Assembly (NCBI RefSeq): GCF_014486675.1
Contig: NZ_JACTAC010000021.1
Coordinates: 1-45,035, forward strand
From: Flavobacterium macrobrachii
Lineage (GTDB): Bacteria; Bacteroidota; Bacteroidia; Flavobacteriales; Flavobacteriaceae
DNA: 45,035 bases
Direction of reading: 5' to 3'
The notes below the pieces were generated by a model, which searched no databases, had not been told where the DNA came from, and saw only the letters and a list, made by a program, of their open reading frames with translations. The position numbers were made by a program, and so were the translations under genes. Of this stretch, positions 25,321 through 34,394 are shown piece after piece; the stretch's first letter is position 1; each line of letters starts with the position of its first letter.

Positions 25321-26010
25321 TTATTTGAATGCGTATTTGAAAATCCAACCTATTATTTTTATTCCTGCCATGATGGTTCCTTTGACTGTACCCGATACTT
25401 TTGAAGTTCCAATTCTGTTTTTATAACGAACAGGAACTTCTACATAACTCATTTTTTGTTTCATTACTTTTAATTGCATTTCCACAGTCCAACCATAGGT
25501 TTTGTCCTCCATTTTTAGTTGCCTCAATTTATGGTATTTTATGGCTCTAAATGGACCTAAATCTGTAAATTTAGCATTGAAAAATAGTTTCATTAAAAAA
25601 CAAGCCAGCCAATTACCAAAAATTTGTTGAGGTGTCATAGCTCCTTTTTCACGTAACTGTTTTACTCTGGCTCCAATTACGAAATCAATCTTATGGTTAA
25701 TTATGGGTTCAATTAAATGCGATAATTCTTCTGGATAATCGGAATAATCGCCATCTAAAAAAACAACTATTTCGGGTTTTATCTCCAGCTGTTCGATGTA
25801 TTCCAGGCCTTTTAAACAGGCGTAACCATATCCTTTTCGATGTTCTGAAAGTACTGTAGCACCAGCGTTTTTGGCAACCTCTTCCGTTTTATCAGTTGAA
25901 TTGTTGCTAATTACAATGATTTCATCGACACAATCAGGAATTTCTGCAATTACTTTAGCAATTGCATTTTCTTCATTGAAAGCCGGTATGATTACTTTAA
26001 TTCTATTCAC
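25321..26010 (-). CDS. DPM1-type polyprenol-phosphate glycosyltransferase (GT2)
   Basis: A 229-residue GT2 protein: VIIPAFNEENAIAKV, IIVISNNSTDKTEEV, VVFLDGDYSDYPEEL (DxD-type site) and DLGPFRAIKYHKL, then VPVRYKNRIGTSKVSGT. This order is typical of dolichol- or polyprenyl-phosphate mannosyl- or glucosyltransferases. The start is GTG, overlapping the stop of the MORN-type gene by one base (TAGTG). It probably loads a sugar on a polyprenol carrier for the downstream GT-C protein. Confidence 0.85.
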   Translation of the reverse strand: MNRIKVIIPAFNEENAIAKVIAEIPDCVDEIIVISNNSTDKTEEVAKNAGATVLSEHRKGYGYACLKGLEYIEQLEIKPEIVVFLDGDYSDYPEELSHLIEPIINHKIDFVIGARVKQLREKGAMTPQQIFGNWLACFLMKLFFNAKFTDLGPFRAIKYHKLRQLKMEDKTYGWTVEMQLKVMKQKMSYVEVPVRYKNRIGTSKVSGTVKGTIMAGIKIIGWIFKYAFK

Positions 26011-26402
26011 TAAAAGTCTATATTATCTTTTTTAAATTCATTTAAATCGGTCCACGTTTTTACTTTTTTTCCATTGGTGTATTTTTCTGCTTTTGAAATT
26101 TTTCCTTTGGAGTACACTATCGTTAATCCGTTCAATTTATTGTTTTTGTGTTCACATTTTTTTACAATGGTTCCCTTTTTATCATAATATACCCACCATT
26201 TCGTTTTTTTATTATCCAAATAATGACCTTCTTCTTTTTTGTTTCCGTTTTCATAATAGTAAAACCAATAATCTGTTTTTTCATCATTCAATATCCAGCC
26301 TTCTGCCTTCATTTTGCCGTTTTCAAAATACAATTTGACATATTCTTTTTCGGTAAAAGAAGTCAGTAAAATCACTAAAATAAGCAGTTGTATTTGTTTC
26401 AT
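26010..26402 (-). CDS. Secreted MORN-type repeat protein
   Basis: A 130-residue protein with a short signal peptide (MKQIQLLILVILLTSFT). It then has about four repeats of the MORN_2 type: YFENGKMKAEGWILNDEKTD, YYENGNKKEEGHYLDNKKT, YYDKKGTIVKKCEHKNNK and VYSKGKISKAEKYTNGKK. Proteins like this are common in Bacteroidota and are often automatically labelled as antitoxin YwqK family. No toxin is present. It shares one base with the next gene, placing it firmly in the glycosyltransferase operon. Confidence 0.75.
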   Translation of the reverse strand: MKQIQLLILVILLTSFTEKEYVKLYFENGKMKAEGWILNDEKTDYWFYYYENGNKKEEGHYLDNKKTKWWVYYDKKGTIVKKCEHKNNKLNGLTIVYSKGKISKAEKYTNGKKVKTWTDLNEFKKDNIDF

Positions 26403-26439
26403 TTCAATTGTTTTGAATCTATCCTTGCCAAAACTGACT

Positions 26440-28029
26440 TTATTTTTGATTAATCAAATCAAGTAAATTCACATCATTTCCCAGTAAAATGTCATTTGAA
26501 TTGATTCTTCCTTTTTCGGATGCATTTTCTAATTTTAAAACGCCACGTGGACAAACAGCAGAACAAATTCCGCATCCTACACAGGATGAACGTACGATAT
26601 TTTCGCCTTTTTGGGCATAAGCTCTTACATCAATTCCCATTTCACAATACGTTGAGCAATTTCCACAAGAAATACATTGTCCGCCATTGGTAGTAATTCT
26701 AAATTTTGAAAACAATCTTTGTTGAAATCCCAAAATTGCTGCCATCGGACAACCAAAGCGACACCAAGAACGACTACCTAAAATAGGATAGAAACCGGTT
26801 CCAATAACACCCGAAAAAATAGAGCCTATGTACAAACCATAAGCGGAACGCAGCGTACTTCCTTGAATAAAAAACACTTCTTGGGTAGTTCCTGTAAAAT
26901 GAAGTACCAACAAGAGTAGGATTACTACAAAAAATCCAATAGCACCTATTTTTGCATCTTTACCAAGTTCTTTTCCTTTAAAATAGAGCACAATACCAAA
27001 AACAACACTTAAAAATGCAATGACAGCCATGATGAATACGTCACGGGTTAACCAAAAATTATTGCTATCATAACCTAAATAGGTATAAACCATGGCCACA
27101 GTCATCACCACAGAGAAAACCAAAACGATATGAACCAACCATCGTTCTAATTTCCAAGCCGATAATTTCTTTGATGAGAGTTGACGAAAAGAATCACCAG
27201 CAGTCTCGGCCAATCCGCCACAACCACAAACCCATGAACAATACCAGCGTTTGCCATATTTATAAGTTAAAATGGGAGAAATGACAAAAATAGAAAGTAT
27301 TCCAAACAAAATAAGTCCTAAACCAATTGTGCCGTTAGATAAAAATCCATTTACAGACCACTCGTCAAAAATATAGTAATTGAGTGGCCAAATGGATTTT
27401 AGATCATAGTAAGGCAAATCACTATTCATTACATACATAAATTCTGGAATCAAAAAGGCAAAACCTAACTGAAAAAACATGACAGAAAGTGTTCGAACTT
27501 GTTGGTAACGATTATGTTTGTATTTTAACATAAACTTGTAGCCAAATATAAAAATAGCAACAGTATAAAGTGTTCCATATACAAACCATTGACTGGCATT
27601 CCTTCCACTCAATAATTGGCTTAACGGATCAAACAAACTGATGAGACCCGAATTTGGATTGCCATTTTCACCTAATCCTAAATACGTTGGAAGGAAATAA
27701 AGTACAATATAAAATGTAGTTAGAATAATGCCAACAATCCAACCCCAAAGACCTCGAGAAGAAATGGACTTAAACCAAACGCCATCATTTTTTATACCTT
27801 CTAACTTATTCAAATAAGCATCTCTTGCATAAATAACTGTTCCGATACTGATGGCAGCTAATGATAAACCTAAAGAAACTGCTCTATTAGGAAAATCAAA
27901 ATTCAAAAATGCCAACATCATGATAAATAGACCTATAATTCCGATAGCTAATGCTACTTTTTGTTTCGTTGAAATGTCGGTAGCATCTGGTTTTGCCAAC
28001 GACATACTATGATTGACTTTAGTACTCAT
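26440..28029 (-). CDS. Polytopic 4Fe-4S membrane protein (NosR/NapH-like)
   Basis: A 529-residue protein with about ten membrane segments. It has two motif pairs typical of NapH/NosR/CcoG-type electron-transfer proteins: CSWVCGCGGLAET and WCRFGCPMAAILG. Two C-terminal ferredoxin-like clusters follow: CISCGNCSTYC and CVGCGICSAVCPRG. It should pass electrons across or along the inner membrane, probably with the flavin oxidoreductase whose stop codon lies one base upstream. No nitrous oxide or nitrate reductase genes are in view, so its partner process here is unknown; reduction of an organoarsenical is a conjecture. Confidence 0.82.
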   Translation of the reverse strand: MSTKVNHSMSLAKPDATDISTKQKVALAIGIIGLFIMMLAFLNFDFPNRAVSLGLSLAAISIGTVIYARDAYLNKLEGIKNDGVWFKSISSRGLWGWIVGIILTTFYIVLYFLPTYLGLGENGNPNSGLISLFDPLSQLLSGRNASQWFVYGTLYTVAIFIFGYKFMLKYKHNRYQQVRTLSVMFFQLGFAFLIPEFMYVMNSDLPYYDLKSIWPLNYYIFDEWSVNGFLSNGTIGLGLILFGILSIFVISPILTYKYGKRWYCSWVCGCGGLAETAGDSFRQLSSKKLSAWKLERWLVHIVLVFSVVMTVAMVYTYLGYDSNNFWLTRDVFIMAVIAFLSVVFGIVLYFKGKELGKDAKIGAIGFFVVILLLLVLHFTGTTQEVFFIQGSTLRSAYGLYIGSIFSGVIGTGFYPILGSRSWCRFGCPMAAILGFQQRLFSKFRITTNGGQCISCGNCSTYCEMGIDVRAYAQKGENIVRSSCVGCGICSAVCPRGVLKLENASEKGRINSNDILLGNDVNLLDLINQK

Positions 28030-28030
28030 T

Positions 28031-29335
28031 TTATACGATTTGAAGTTGGTGATTATATGCTTCTAAAATTTCTCTTTCATAATGTTTATAAAATTCGGGA
28101 TCAAAATTAGCTTCTGATAAATGCTGTATTACATAATCTATTTCTCGTTGCTCTGTTAGCCATTTATCAAACGTTTCATGACGCATACGAATTCCAAAAG
28201 TGTTGATACCTAAAAACTTCTTTGTTTCTTTATGATAGGCAACCGTGATACATTTGGTATCATCTTTGTGTTTCCAATGAAAATGCTCTTCAAATTGGGA
28301 TTTCATTTTTTCACTAAAAACCCAACCATACGTTTGGTATTCAATAGCAAAAAATTTAGCAGAATTAAACCAATGTCCGGGATTATATTGCATAGGATTT
28401 CCGCAAATAGTTTGTGCTAAAGTTTCACCCATCATCCTTCCTGTGTACCAAACAGCTTCAATTGGACGTCTTTTTCCTATGGCTTCATGTTGTTCGGCAC
28501 AGTCACCAATAGCATAAACATCTTTTATATTGGTTTCTAAAAAACGATTTACTTTCACGCCACGTCCCAATTCAATTTTAGAAGATTTTAAGAAATCAAC
28601 ATTAGGAGATACACCCGCTGTTAAACCTACTACATTACAAGCAATCTCTTCACCAGTATTCTCAATTGTAACCGATTTTACAAAACCGTTTTCATCTGCA
28701 TTTATGGATTTTAAATTGGTTGACAAACGCAAATCAATGTGATGGTTTTTGATATGACGATTAATCATTGCACTTTCACCTTGTGGCAAAACACCATTCC
28801 AAAAACTATCTTCACGAACTAAAAATGTCACAGGAATATTTCTGGAATGTAACATTTCCGCTAATTCAATACCAATCAATCCACCGCCAACGATTACCGC
28901 TCTTTTACAAATTTGATTGTTGGGAGCATATTTCTCTAGGTTTTCTAAATCTTGTTTGTGATACATACCCATTACGCCTTTCAAATCTTGACCTGGCCAA
29001 CCAAATTTACTGGGTTTTGATCCCGTTGCGATAACTAGTTTATCATATTTTAAAACTTCTCCTGAAGAAAAAATGACAAGTTTACTATCCGTATCTACAT
29101 TTTCTACAAAAGCTTTTTTTAGATCAATACGATTTTTTTTCCAAAACCAATTTTCATAAGGTTGTGTATGTTCAAACTTCATGTGTCCCATGAAAACATA
29201 CATCAAAGCTGTTCTTGAAAAAAAGTAATCTGATTCTGATGAAATAATTGTAATCTTTTTTTCTGATTGCTTTCTAATATGCCTTGCTAGAGTAACTCCC
29301 GATATACCATTGCCTATTATTACAACATGCTCCAT
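28031..29335 (-). CDS. NAD(P)/FAD-dependent oxidoreductase
   Basis: A 434-residue two-dinucleotide-binding-domain flavoprotein. The FAD site is VIIGNGISGVTLARHI (GxGxxG), the NAD(P) site is AVIVGGGLIGIELAEM, and the C-terminal FAD loop is VYAIGDCAEQ. The long C-terminal domain (330-434) with HWKHKDDTKC is not the usual dimerisation domain of a simple ferredoxin reductase. No redox-active C-x4-C disulfide is present. One base separates it from the 4Fe-4S membrane protein, so the two probably form an electron-transfer unit. Confidence 0.88.
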   Translation of the reverse strand: MEHVVIIGNGISGVTLARHIRKQSEKKITIISSESDYFFSRTALMYVFMGHMKFEHTQPYENWFWKKNRIDLKKAFVENVDTDSKLVIFSSGEVLKYDKLVIATGSKPSKFGWPGQDLKGVMGMYHKQDLENLEKYAPNNQICKRAVIVGGGLIGIELAEMLHSRNIPVTFLVREDSFWNGVLPQGESAMINRHIKNHHIDLRLSTNLKSINADENGFVKSVTIENTGEEIACNVVGLTAGVSPNVDFLKSSKIELGRGVKVNRFLETNIKDVYAIGDCAEQHEAIGKRRPIEAVWYTGRMMGETLAQTICGNPMQYNPGHWFNSAKFFAIEYQTYGWVFSEKMKSQFEEHFHWKHKDDTKCITVAYHKETKKFLGINTFGIRMRHETFDKWLTEQREIDYVIQHLSEANFDPEFYKHYEREILEAYNHQLQIV

Positions 29336-29375
29336 TTTGATCTTATTTAAACTTAAAAGAGGAATTTAGTTTTAT

Positions 29376-30263
29376 TTAGAAAATGGCTCGTAGCCCTAAA
29401 TTAAATGATTGACCCAGTCCACTATCACTGCCTCTCACAAATTTACTATATAAAACTTCTACATTTAATGTTTTAGTGAGTTGGTATTTTGAACCGGCTC
29501 CTAATGCAGAATAATTTTGTTCAAACTCATTCCCTAAGTCTACCAATTGAGCATGTTGAATAAAACCCAAAACTGTGAATTTTGATGTTGGGAAATAACT
29601 CAGGAAAACACCAGGAGCCAATTCAATGCTATTGTTTGCAAAACCTTCGTCTTTGTTGCCCAAAAATAAACGGGTTCCAATTTCAGAGAATAATTGAAAT
29701 TTATTGCCCGGAAAAGTGTAATCATAAAAAAAGCGGTTTTGCCAAATAAAACTTTTTTGTGCCAGGAAACCGTTTTCATCACTCTCTTTGTCAAAAACCG
29801 GAATGAAAAATGAACTTTGAATAGAAAATCTAGGAAGCGAATTAAAAGGAGCTATTTTAACTGACGGAGCAATATGACCTAACCCACTTCTTGCTTCACC
29901 TGTTTCATTTTGAAAAGAGAAGACACTACCCGCACTTTTGTCCGCGAAAGAATTTGAACGATACTCCACAATTAAACCAACATTAAATTTCTTGTTGTTA
30001 CTGGCTCCAGTGAAGACTTCAACAGATGTTGTAAAAAAAGTAGATCTCGGTACTTCAAATGTTTCGCCATTTCTATCTTCTTTGGTTTGTGTGTATAAAT
30101 TATTAAACCATTTGATGTCCCATTTTCCTTTTTCTAAAAGTTTTGAAGGAGTATAGGTTTGAATATTGGATTGTTCTGTTTCTTCAATTTCTTGTGAAAA
30201 TGAGAATTGAACCAATAAAATACTAACTAGTATTGATAATTTTAGTGATTTCATATGCATCAT
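29376..30263 (-). CDS. Putative outer-membrane protein
   Basis: A 295-residue protein with signal peptide (MKSLKLSILVSILLVQFSFSQ) after two to three alternative starts (MMHMKS). The mature part is Phe-, Ser- and Gly-rich with alternating residues (FNVGLIVEYRSNSFA, IAPSVKIAPFNSLPRFSIQSSFFIPVF, TLNVEVLYSKFVRGSD), ending FNLGLRAIF. This fits a transporter-like outer-membrane beta-barrel. It lies in the same operon as DUF547 (12 bases upstream) and the flavoprotein. Confidence 0.7.
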   Translation of the reverse strand: MMHMKSLKLSILVSILLVQFSFSQEIEETEQSNIQTYTPSKLLEKGKWDIKWFNNLYTQTKEDRNGETFEVPRSTFFTTSVEVFTGASNNKKFNVGLIVEYRSNSFADKSAGSVFSFQNETGEARSGLGHIAPSVKIAPFNSLPRFSIQSSFFIPVFDKESDENGFLAQKSFIWQNRFFYDYTFPGNKFQLFSEIGTRLFLGNKDEGFANNSIELAPGVFLSYFPTSKFTVLGFIQHAQLVDLGNEFEQNYSALGAGSKYQLTKTLNVEVLYSKFVRGSDSGLGQSFNLGLRAIF

Positions 30264-30275
30264 GTTTGTTCTACA

Positions 30276-30986
30276 TTAATGTTTATTTAAGCTCCAATCA
30301 TAGTTGTAAAAAGTTACTTTAAAATTGGCAGGAATTGGCTCTGATTTGTATTTATTTAAAAAATCGATATACGAACTTTTAGTGGAGATGAAATCTTCTT
30401 TGTACCATTCAAATATTTGGGATATTTCCACTTTTTTGCTTTTTACATTGACTTTGATAAAATCCGGATTATTGATAGCCAATTTGGTTTGTTGTTCCAA
30501 TTGGTGTTCTAAATTTTCAGCAGTGTAAGCAAAGTTTGTTATCGGTGGACAACCATTTGCTCCACACACCAATACAAAATGAATTCTAGCATCTTTGTAT
30601 TTTTCCCGAATCATTTTATTTTCAATATCATTTAGCGTTAATTTGGTTCCTGCAACAGTATATTTTGTTTTATCAAAAACACCGGCTATGTCCATCGGTG
30701 AATTTATAGGATATTTTTCTACAATGGCATTAATCATTACGATATTATAAGCATTAATAAAAAATGCTTTATTGACTTTTGAATCATTGGAAAGTTTAAA
30801 AGATGCAATTTGTAGCATTAAATCTTTTAAAGTTTTGTTATCTTTTTTAACAGCCTCATAATTTACTTTTTTACCATGAACATGTTTATTTAAAAAACTG
30901 TCTGTAGTTGAAAAAAAAGAAGTTTCTTGAGCAATTGATGTAGTGCTATGTAAGAGAACTACCATTAAAAATAGTATCTTTTTCAT
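30276..30986 (-). CDS. DUF547-domain secreted protein
   Basis: A 236-residue protein with signal peptide (MKKILFLMVVLLHSTTSIAQ). The DUF547 domain is recognised by FFINAYNIVMINAIVEKYP, LTLNDIENKMIREKY and RIHFVLVCGANGCPP, then QIFEWYKEDF. The Cys and His of VCGANGCPP and IHF could form an active site (DUF547 has been likened to transglutaminase-like folds). It is the first gene of the ten-gene operon. A second DUF547 protein at 35920 shares the NAYN, HF and IFDWF/IFEWY motifs, so the island carries two. Confidence 0.85.
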   Translation of the reverse strand: MKKILFLMVVLLHSTTSIAQETSFFSTTDSFLNKHVHGKKVNYEAVKKDNKTLKDLMLQIASFKLSNDSKVNKAFFINAYNIVMINAIVEKYPINSPMDIAGVFDKTKYTVAGTKLTLNDIENKMIREKYKDARIHFVLVCGANGCPPITNFAYTAENLEHQLEQQTKLAINNPDFIKVNVKSKKVEISQIFEWYKEDFISTKSSYIDFLNKYKSEPIPANFKVTFYNYDWSLNKH

Positions 30987-31096
30987 TATATTTAATCTTT
31001 TGTTTTTTGGGAAAATATTGGATTTGTGTTAAAAAGTTTATTTCTCAAATAAATGATTTTGTCAACGCTCTAATGATTTTAACCTTATTTTTAAAA

Positions 31097-31119
31097 TGGA
31101 GGCTAATGTTAAACCTCCA
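31097..31119 (-). terminator. Terminator of the RskA-like lipoprotein gene
   Basis: TGGAGG (31097-31102) and CCTCCA (31114-31119) pair. In the minus direction the hairpin is followed by TTTT, 38 bases past the lipoprotein stop. Confidence 0.65.
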
Positions 31120-31156
31120 TTAAAAAAAATTAGGCTATATTTAGAGAAAACTAATG

Positions 31157-32011
31157 TTATCTAGAAACCGTTCCTGTTGGAAAAGACATTAAACTTCTTT
31201 CCATACTTATGGTTGTACCTGTTATTGCTGGATTTGCAACATTATGAGACAATGGCTTTAATGTAAACGGCATTGGCGAATTATCTGGAAAAGGCTCAAC
31301 CGAAATTACCAAAGTTGCGCCACTCAAATTAGCAGGAAATGTTAATCCAGCAGGTGCATTTAATAAGAAGTCTTCACCTGGAAATGGTGGAGAAGGCATC
31401 ATTCCAGAATAAATGGCAGACATGTCAGGGCCATTCGGATTTGAGAATGTACCTGTACTTAGTACAACACCATTGCTTACCACCCAACCTTCATATTTCC
31501 AGCCTGCATCTAATGTTGGCAAACTCAAACCTACACTTGGTCCGTTCCCATTCATAAACCAAACTCCAGCGTTTGGATTTGCATTACCATTGGTAGGTGT
31601 ACCTAGTACATACTTCCCTGTTGATACACTAAAATCGCCAATAATTCCTGAAGTTACAGTAGCTGTTACTCCATTAAATGAACCTGCAAGGTATTTTGTG
31701 TTTGATGGAGCTGGATCAGGGTCGTTAGTTGGCTCAATACTAAGTACAAAATCTGTTGCATTTCTTAATTGATTCCTATCAACGTCAAACTCTGTTTTGG
31801 ATAGCATTCCTGCATCATTAACTGTAAATGTTCCTGTGGTAATTGGTGTTCCATTTACTACAATCCAACCTTCATAAACAAAATTAGCCCCAAGGTTTTC
31901 TAAACCATTTAGATTTAAACGTAAGGTGGAAGTTGAAGTAGCATCGTCATCAGAACTACATGAAATTGTAAAAGCTGTCAATAAGACAAGCGGGTAAAAA
32001 AACTTTTTCAT
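31157..32011 (-). CDS. Lipoprotein with two RskA-like repeats
   Basis: A 284-residue protein with a lipoprotein signal (lipobox TISC, Cys18, followed by SSDDD, a Bacteroidota surface-export-like acidic tail). Two copies of a beta-sandwich unit begin YEGWIVVNGTPITTGTF (about residue 46) and YEGWVVSNGVVLSTGTF (about 170). They resemble the C-terminal domain of RskA-type anti-sigma factors, each ending in a VLSIEP/VISVEP strand. There is no sigma-binding or membrane part, so regulation is unlikely. It is divergent from the Omp85-like gene. Confidence 0.72.
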   Translation of the reverse strand: MKKFFYPLVLLTAFTISCSSDDDATSTSTLRLNLNGLENLGANFVYEGWIVVNGTPITTGTFTVNDAGMLSKTEFDVDRNQLRNATDFVLSIEPTNDPDPAPSNTKYLAGSFNGVTATVTSGIIGDFSVSTGKYVLGTPTNGNANPNAGVWFMNGNGPSVGLSLPTLDAGWKYEGWVVSNGVVLSTGTFSNPNGPDMSAIYSGMMPSPPFPGEDFLLNAPAGLTFPANLSGATLVISVEPFPDNSPMPFTLKPLSHNVANPAITGTTISMERSLMSFPTGTVSR

Positions 32012-32164
32012 AGCATTTTTTTTTAAGTGTTAAGATTTATTTTTTGTTAAACAAATTTTGATTTTTTCGTTCAATTAGTTATTTACTATTTTTCCTTATT
32101 ATTTGACAATTTTACTAAAAGCGTTAAACGTTTAAAGATTTCTGTAGATATTTGTGAAAAAAAC

Positions 32165-33421
32165 ATGAAAAACAGCCTTTTTATTCTTTTTCTTTCGTGT
32201 AGTTCACTCTTTGCTCAAAAAGATAGGGTAGGACTTATATCTTGGAATGGTGTAAAAAAAATGAACGTTAATTTCATGACTGAATTTATTGAAACGAAAG
32301 TGAACGAACAATTGGATTCTTTAAAATTAGACAATGATGTTGCGGCATTAACTCGCTTGAATGGTGTTTCCAACGTAACTTATACGGTTACAAAGTCAGC
32401 AGATGAAACGTTTAATGTTACTTATACGGTAATAGAAAATTGGAGCATCTTACCTAATCTTCAACTATGGACAACAGATGAAGCAGAAGCCGCTTATCGA
32501 ATCGGAGTATTTGATTATAATTTTTTAGGAAGAAATAATACTTTAGGAGGCTATTATCAATCGAATGGTATTTCTTCATTCGGATTATTCTTTTCTGCTC
32601 CTTTTTTGTTTTCTGCAAATTTTGGGATTGAAAGTAGTTATCAAAAATTAGCCAGCATTGAACCCATTTTTATCAATGCATTGCCAGCCCGATATGAATA
32701 TAGCAATACAGGAGTTGAGATATTAGGTGTTTATCGATTGAATTTCAGGAATTCTGTTAAATTCGGGGCTACTGTTTTTTCAGAAAAGTATCAATACCGT
32801 TCCGGTTCAACTGCTGAGAATGTGCCGCAATTTTTTGAAGTTGATAAAATTATGTTGAAGTCGAACTATACTTTTGATAACTTGAAATATGATTTTTATT
32901 TGGTCAACGGATTTCGTAGCAACTTTTTTGGTCAATATGTTTTTAGTTCCAATGCCTTTCAAAATGAATTTATTATCGCTTGGAATGACTTTTCCTATTT
33001 CAAACGAATAGGAAAAACAGGGAATTGGGCCAGTAGATTGCGATTAGGATTATCTTCCAATGATGAAAGTCCGTTCGCTCCGTTTTCTTTAGACAATAAT
33101 TTAAACATTCGCGGTGTGGGTAATATTATTGATCGCGGAACCGGAGTGCTGGTTTTTAACACGGAGTACCGAACAACGATTTATGAAAAAAATTGGTTTG
33201 TTTTACAAGGTAATGCCTTTATAGATTCCGGTAGTTGGCGCCAACCTGGCGGAAATTTCAATGATTTTATAGATTCAGAAAATTTTAGAATTTATTCTGG
33301 AATTGGGTTGCGATTTATACATAAAACCATTTTTAATGCCACATTTAGAATTGATTATGGATATGGAATAACAAGAAATTCTTCAAGCGGAATTGTATTT
33401 GGTATAGGACAATATTTTTAA
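32165..33421 (+). CDS. Omp85/BamA-like outer-membrane protein
   Basis: A 418-residue protein with signal peptide (MKNSLFILFLSCSSLFAQ). A single POTRA-like segment (about 20-110, ALTRLNGVSNVTYTVTKSADETFNVTYTV) precedes a beta-barrel. The Omp85 signature is LNIRGVGN (about residue 319), with a matching VFNTEYR and C-terminal FGIGQYF. This is shorter than BamA or TamA, so it is an accessory member of the superfamily, possibly a secretion or insertion pore. It shares its intergenic region with the divergent lipoprotein. Confidence 0.8.
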   Translation: MKNSLFILFLSCSSLFAQKDRVGLISWNGVKKMNVNFMTEFIETKVNEQLDSLKLDNDVAALTRLNGVSNVTYTVTKSADETFNVTYTVIENWSILPNLQLWTTDEAEAAYRIGVFDYNFLGRNNTLGGYYQSNGISSFGLFFSAPFLFSANFGIESSYQKLASIEPIFINALPARYEYSNTGVEILGVYRLNFRNSVKFGATVFSEKYQYRSGSTAENVPQFFEVDKIMLKSNYTFDNLKYDFYLVNGFRSNFFGQYVFSSNAFQNEFIIAWNDFSYFKRIGKTGNWASRLRLGLSSNDESPFAPFSLDNNLNIRGVGNIIDRGTGVLVFNTEYRTTIYEKNWFVLQGNAFIDSGSWRQPGGNFNDFIDSENFRIYSGIGLRFIHKTIFNATFRIDYGYGITRNSSSGIVFGIGQYF

Positions 33422-33546
33422 ATATTACTGATTTGTATCTTTTATTCCAATTATTATTATAAAATCCAAGATGGAATTTTTTCAAATTTATATTGATTTT
33501 TCAGCTTAAGCACAAGTTGTAAAATAAAAATGTTTTATAATTGAAA

Positions 33547-33572
33547 AATGCGGTGAGAGAACACACCGCATT
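33547..33572. terminator. Bidirectional terminator after the Omp85-like gene
   Basis: AATGCGGTG (33547-33555) and CACCGCATT (33564-33572) form a perfect 9-bp stem. It lies between convergent genes, with A/T runs on both flanks. Confidence 0.75.
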
Positions 33573-33610
33573 CAAAGCTTAAATTAAATATACTAAACAA
33601 ATTAAAATCA

Positions 33611-34333
33611 TTAATTATCCAGACTAATTTTTTTTATAGAAGTATTATTATTGTAATCGGTAAAATAAAGAAAATAAATACCGCTATCTAAATGCGTTAA
33701 ATCTAAACTTGTTTTAGATTTAAAAGTTTCATTTATTTCAACAACTTTTTGACCTAATGATGAATATATTTGAAATAACTTTATTTCGGTAGATTCATCA
33801 ATGTCTATCGAAATAATACCTTTAGATGGATTGGGATACAATTTGATATTGTGGGCAGAAAAGGATGCAGTAGATAGAGTGGTACAATTAGAAGCCGTAA
33901 ATGGCATAAAACTTCCAAAGTCCCAAAAAGCATTAAACTGTTGGCAATAAAAATAAATTGTATTGAAATTAGAGATATTGAATCCGTTGGGAATTGTTTG
34001 TGTAAAACTAGCCACACCATTTCCAGTAACTAATCCCATTTCAATTCTAGGGCGCGATAAAAAATTATTGGTTATTCTCAGCTGGGCATTTGTAAGTGTT
34101 CCTCTATCAACTAAAAAAATCCGAACATCAGGACCAGACGCAGTAGAAAAATTGCTGCCTAAATTTACTGTAACAGTATTGTTTTCATTTAGTACTACTG
34201 AAACCATTCCTGAAACATTATAACTTGGAATACTAGTATTGTTTCCAAAACCTGTTCCGTTAGCAGTGCATTGTGCCTTTGCTGAAGCAAAACAAAGTAA
34301 GCCAAAGACATAAAGTAAAATTTTCTTTTTCAT
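33611..34333 (-). CDS. DM13-domain protein with type IX secretion signal
   Basis: A 240-residue secreted protein with signal peptide MKKKILLYVFGLLCFASAKAQ. Residues about 22-145 resemble a DM13 domain (VSGMVSVVLNENNTVTVNLG, then SGPDVRIFLVDRG and FNTIYFYCQQFNAFW). The C-terminal 75 residues are a type A T9SS sorting domain (LYPNPSKGIISIDI, LGQKVVEI, LDSGIYFLYF). DM13 has been proposed to bind haem-like redox groups and contains a conserved Cys, here in YFYCQQF. It should be exported to the cell surface. Confidence 0.82.
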   Translation of the reverse strand: MKKKILLYVFGLLCFASAKAQCTANGTGFGNNTSIPSYNVSGMVSVVLNENNTVTVNLGSNFSTASGPDVRIFLVDRGTLTNAQLRITNNFLSRPRIEMGLVTGNGVASFTQTIPNGFNISNFNTIYFYCQQFNAFWDFGSFMPFTASNCTTLSTASFSAHNIKLYPNPSKGIISIDIDESTEIKLFQIYSSLGQKVVEINETFKSKTSLDLTHLDSGIYFLYFTDYNNNTSIKKISLDN

Positions 34334-34394
34334 AACATTTTATTTATACAAAGTTATAAAAATCAAATAATTATAATTATACAATTTTTCCTGA

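Noticed and set aside
26010..26402. Antitoxin label for the MORN-type protein
   Set aside because: The name comes from automated family labels; no toxin gene is adjacent and the protein is secreted.
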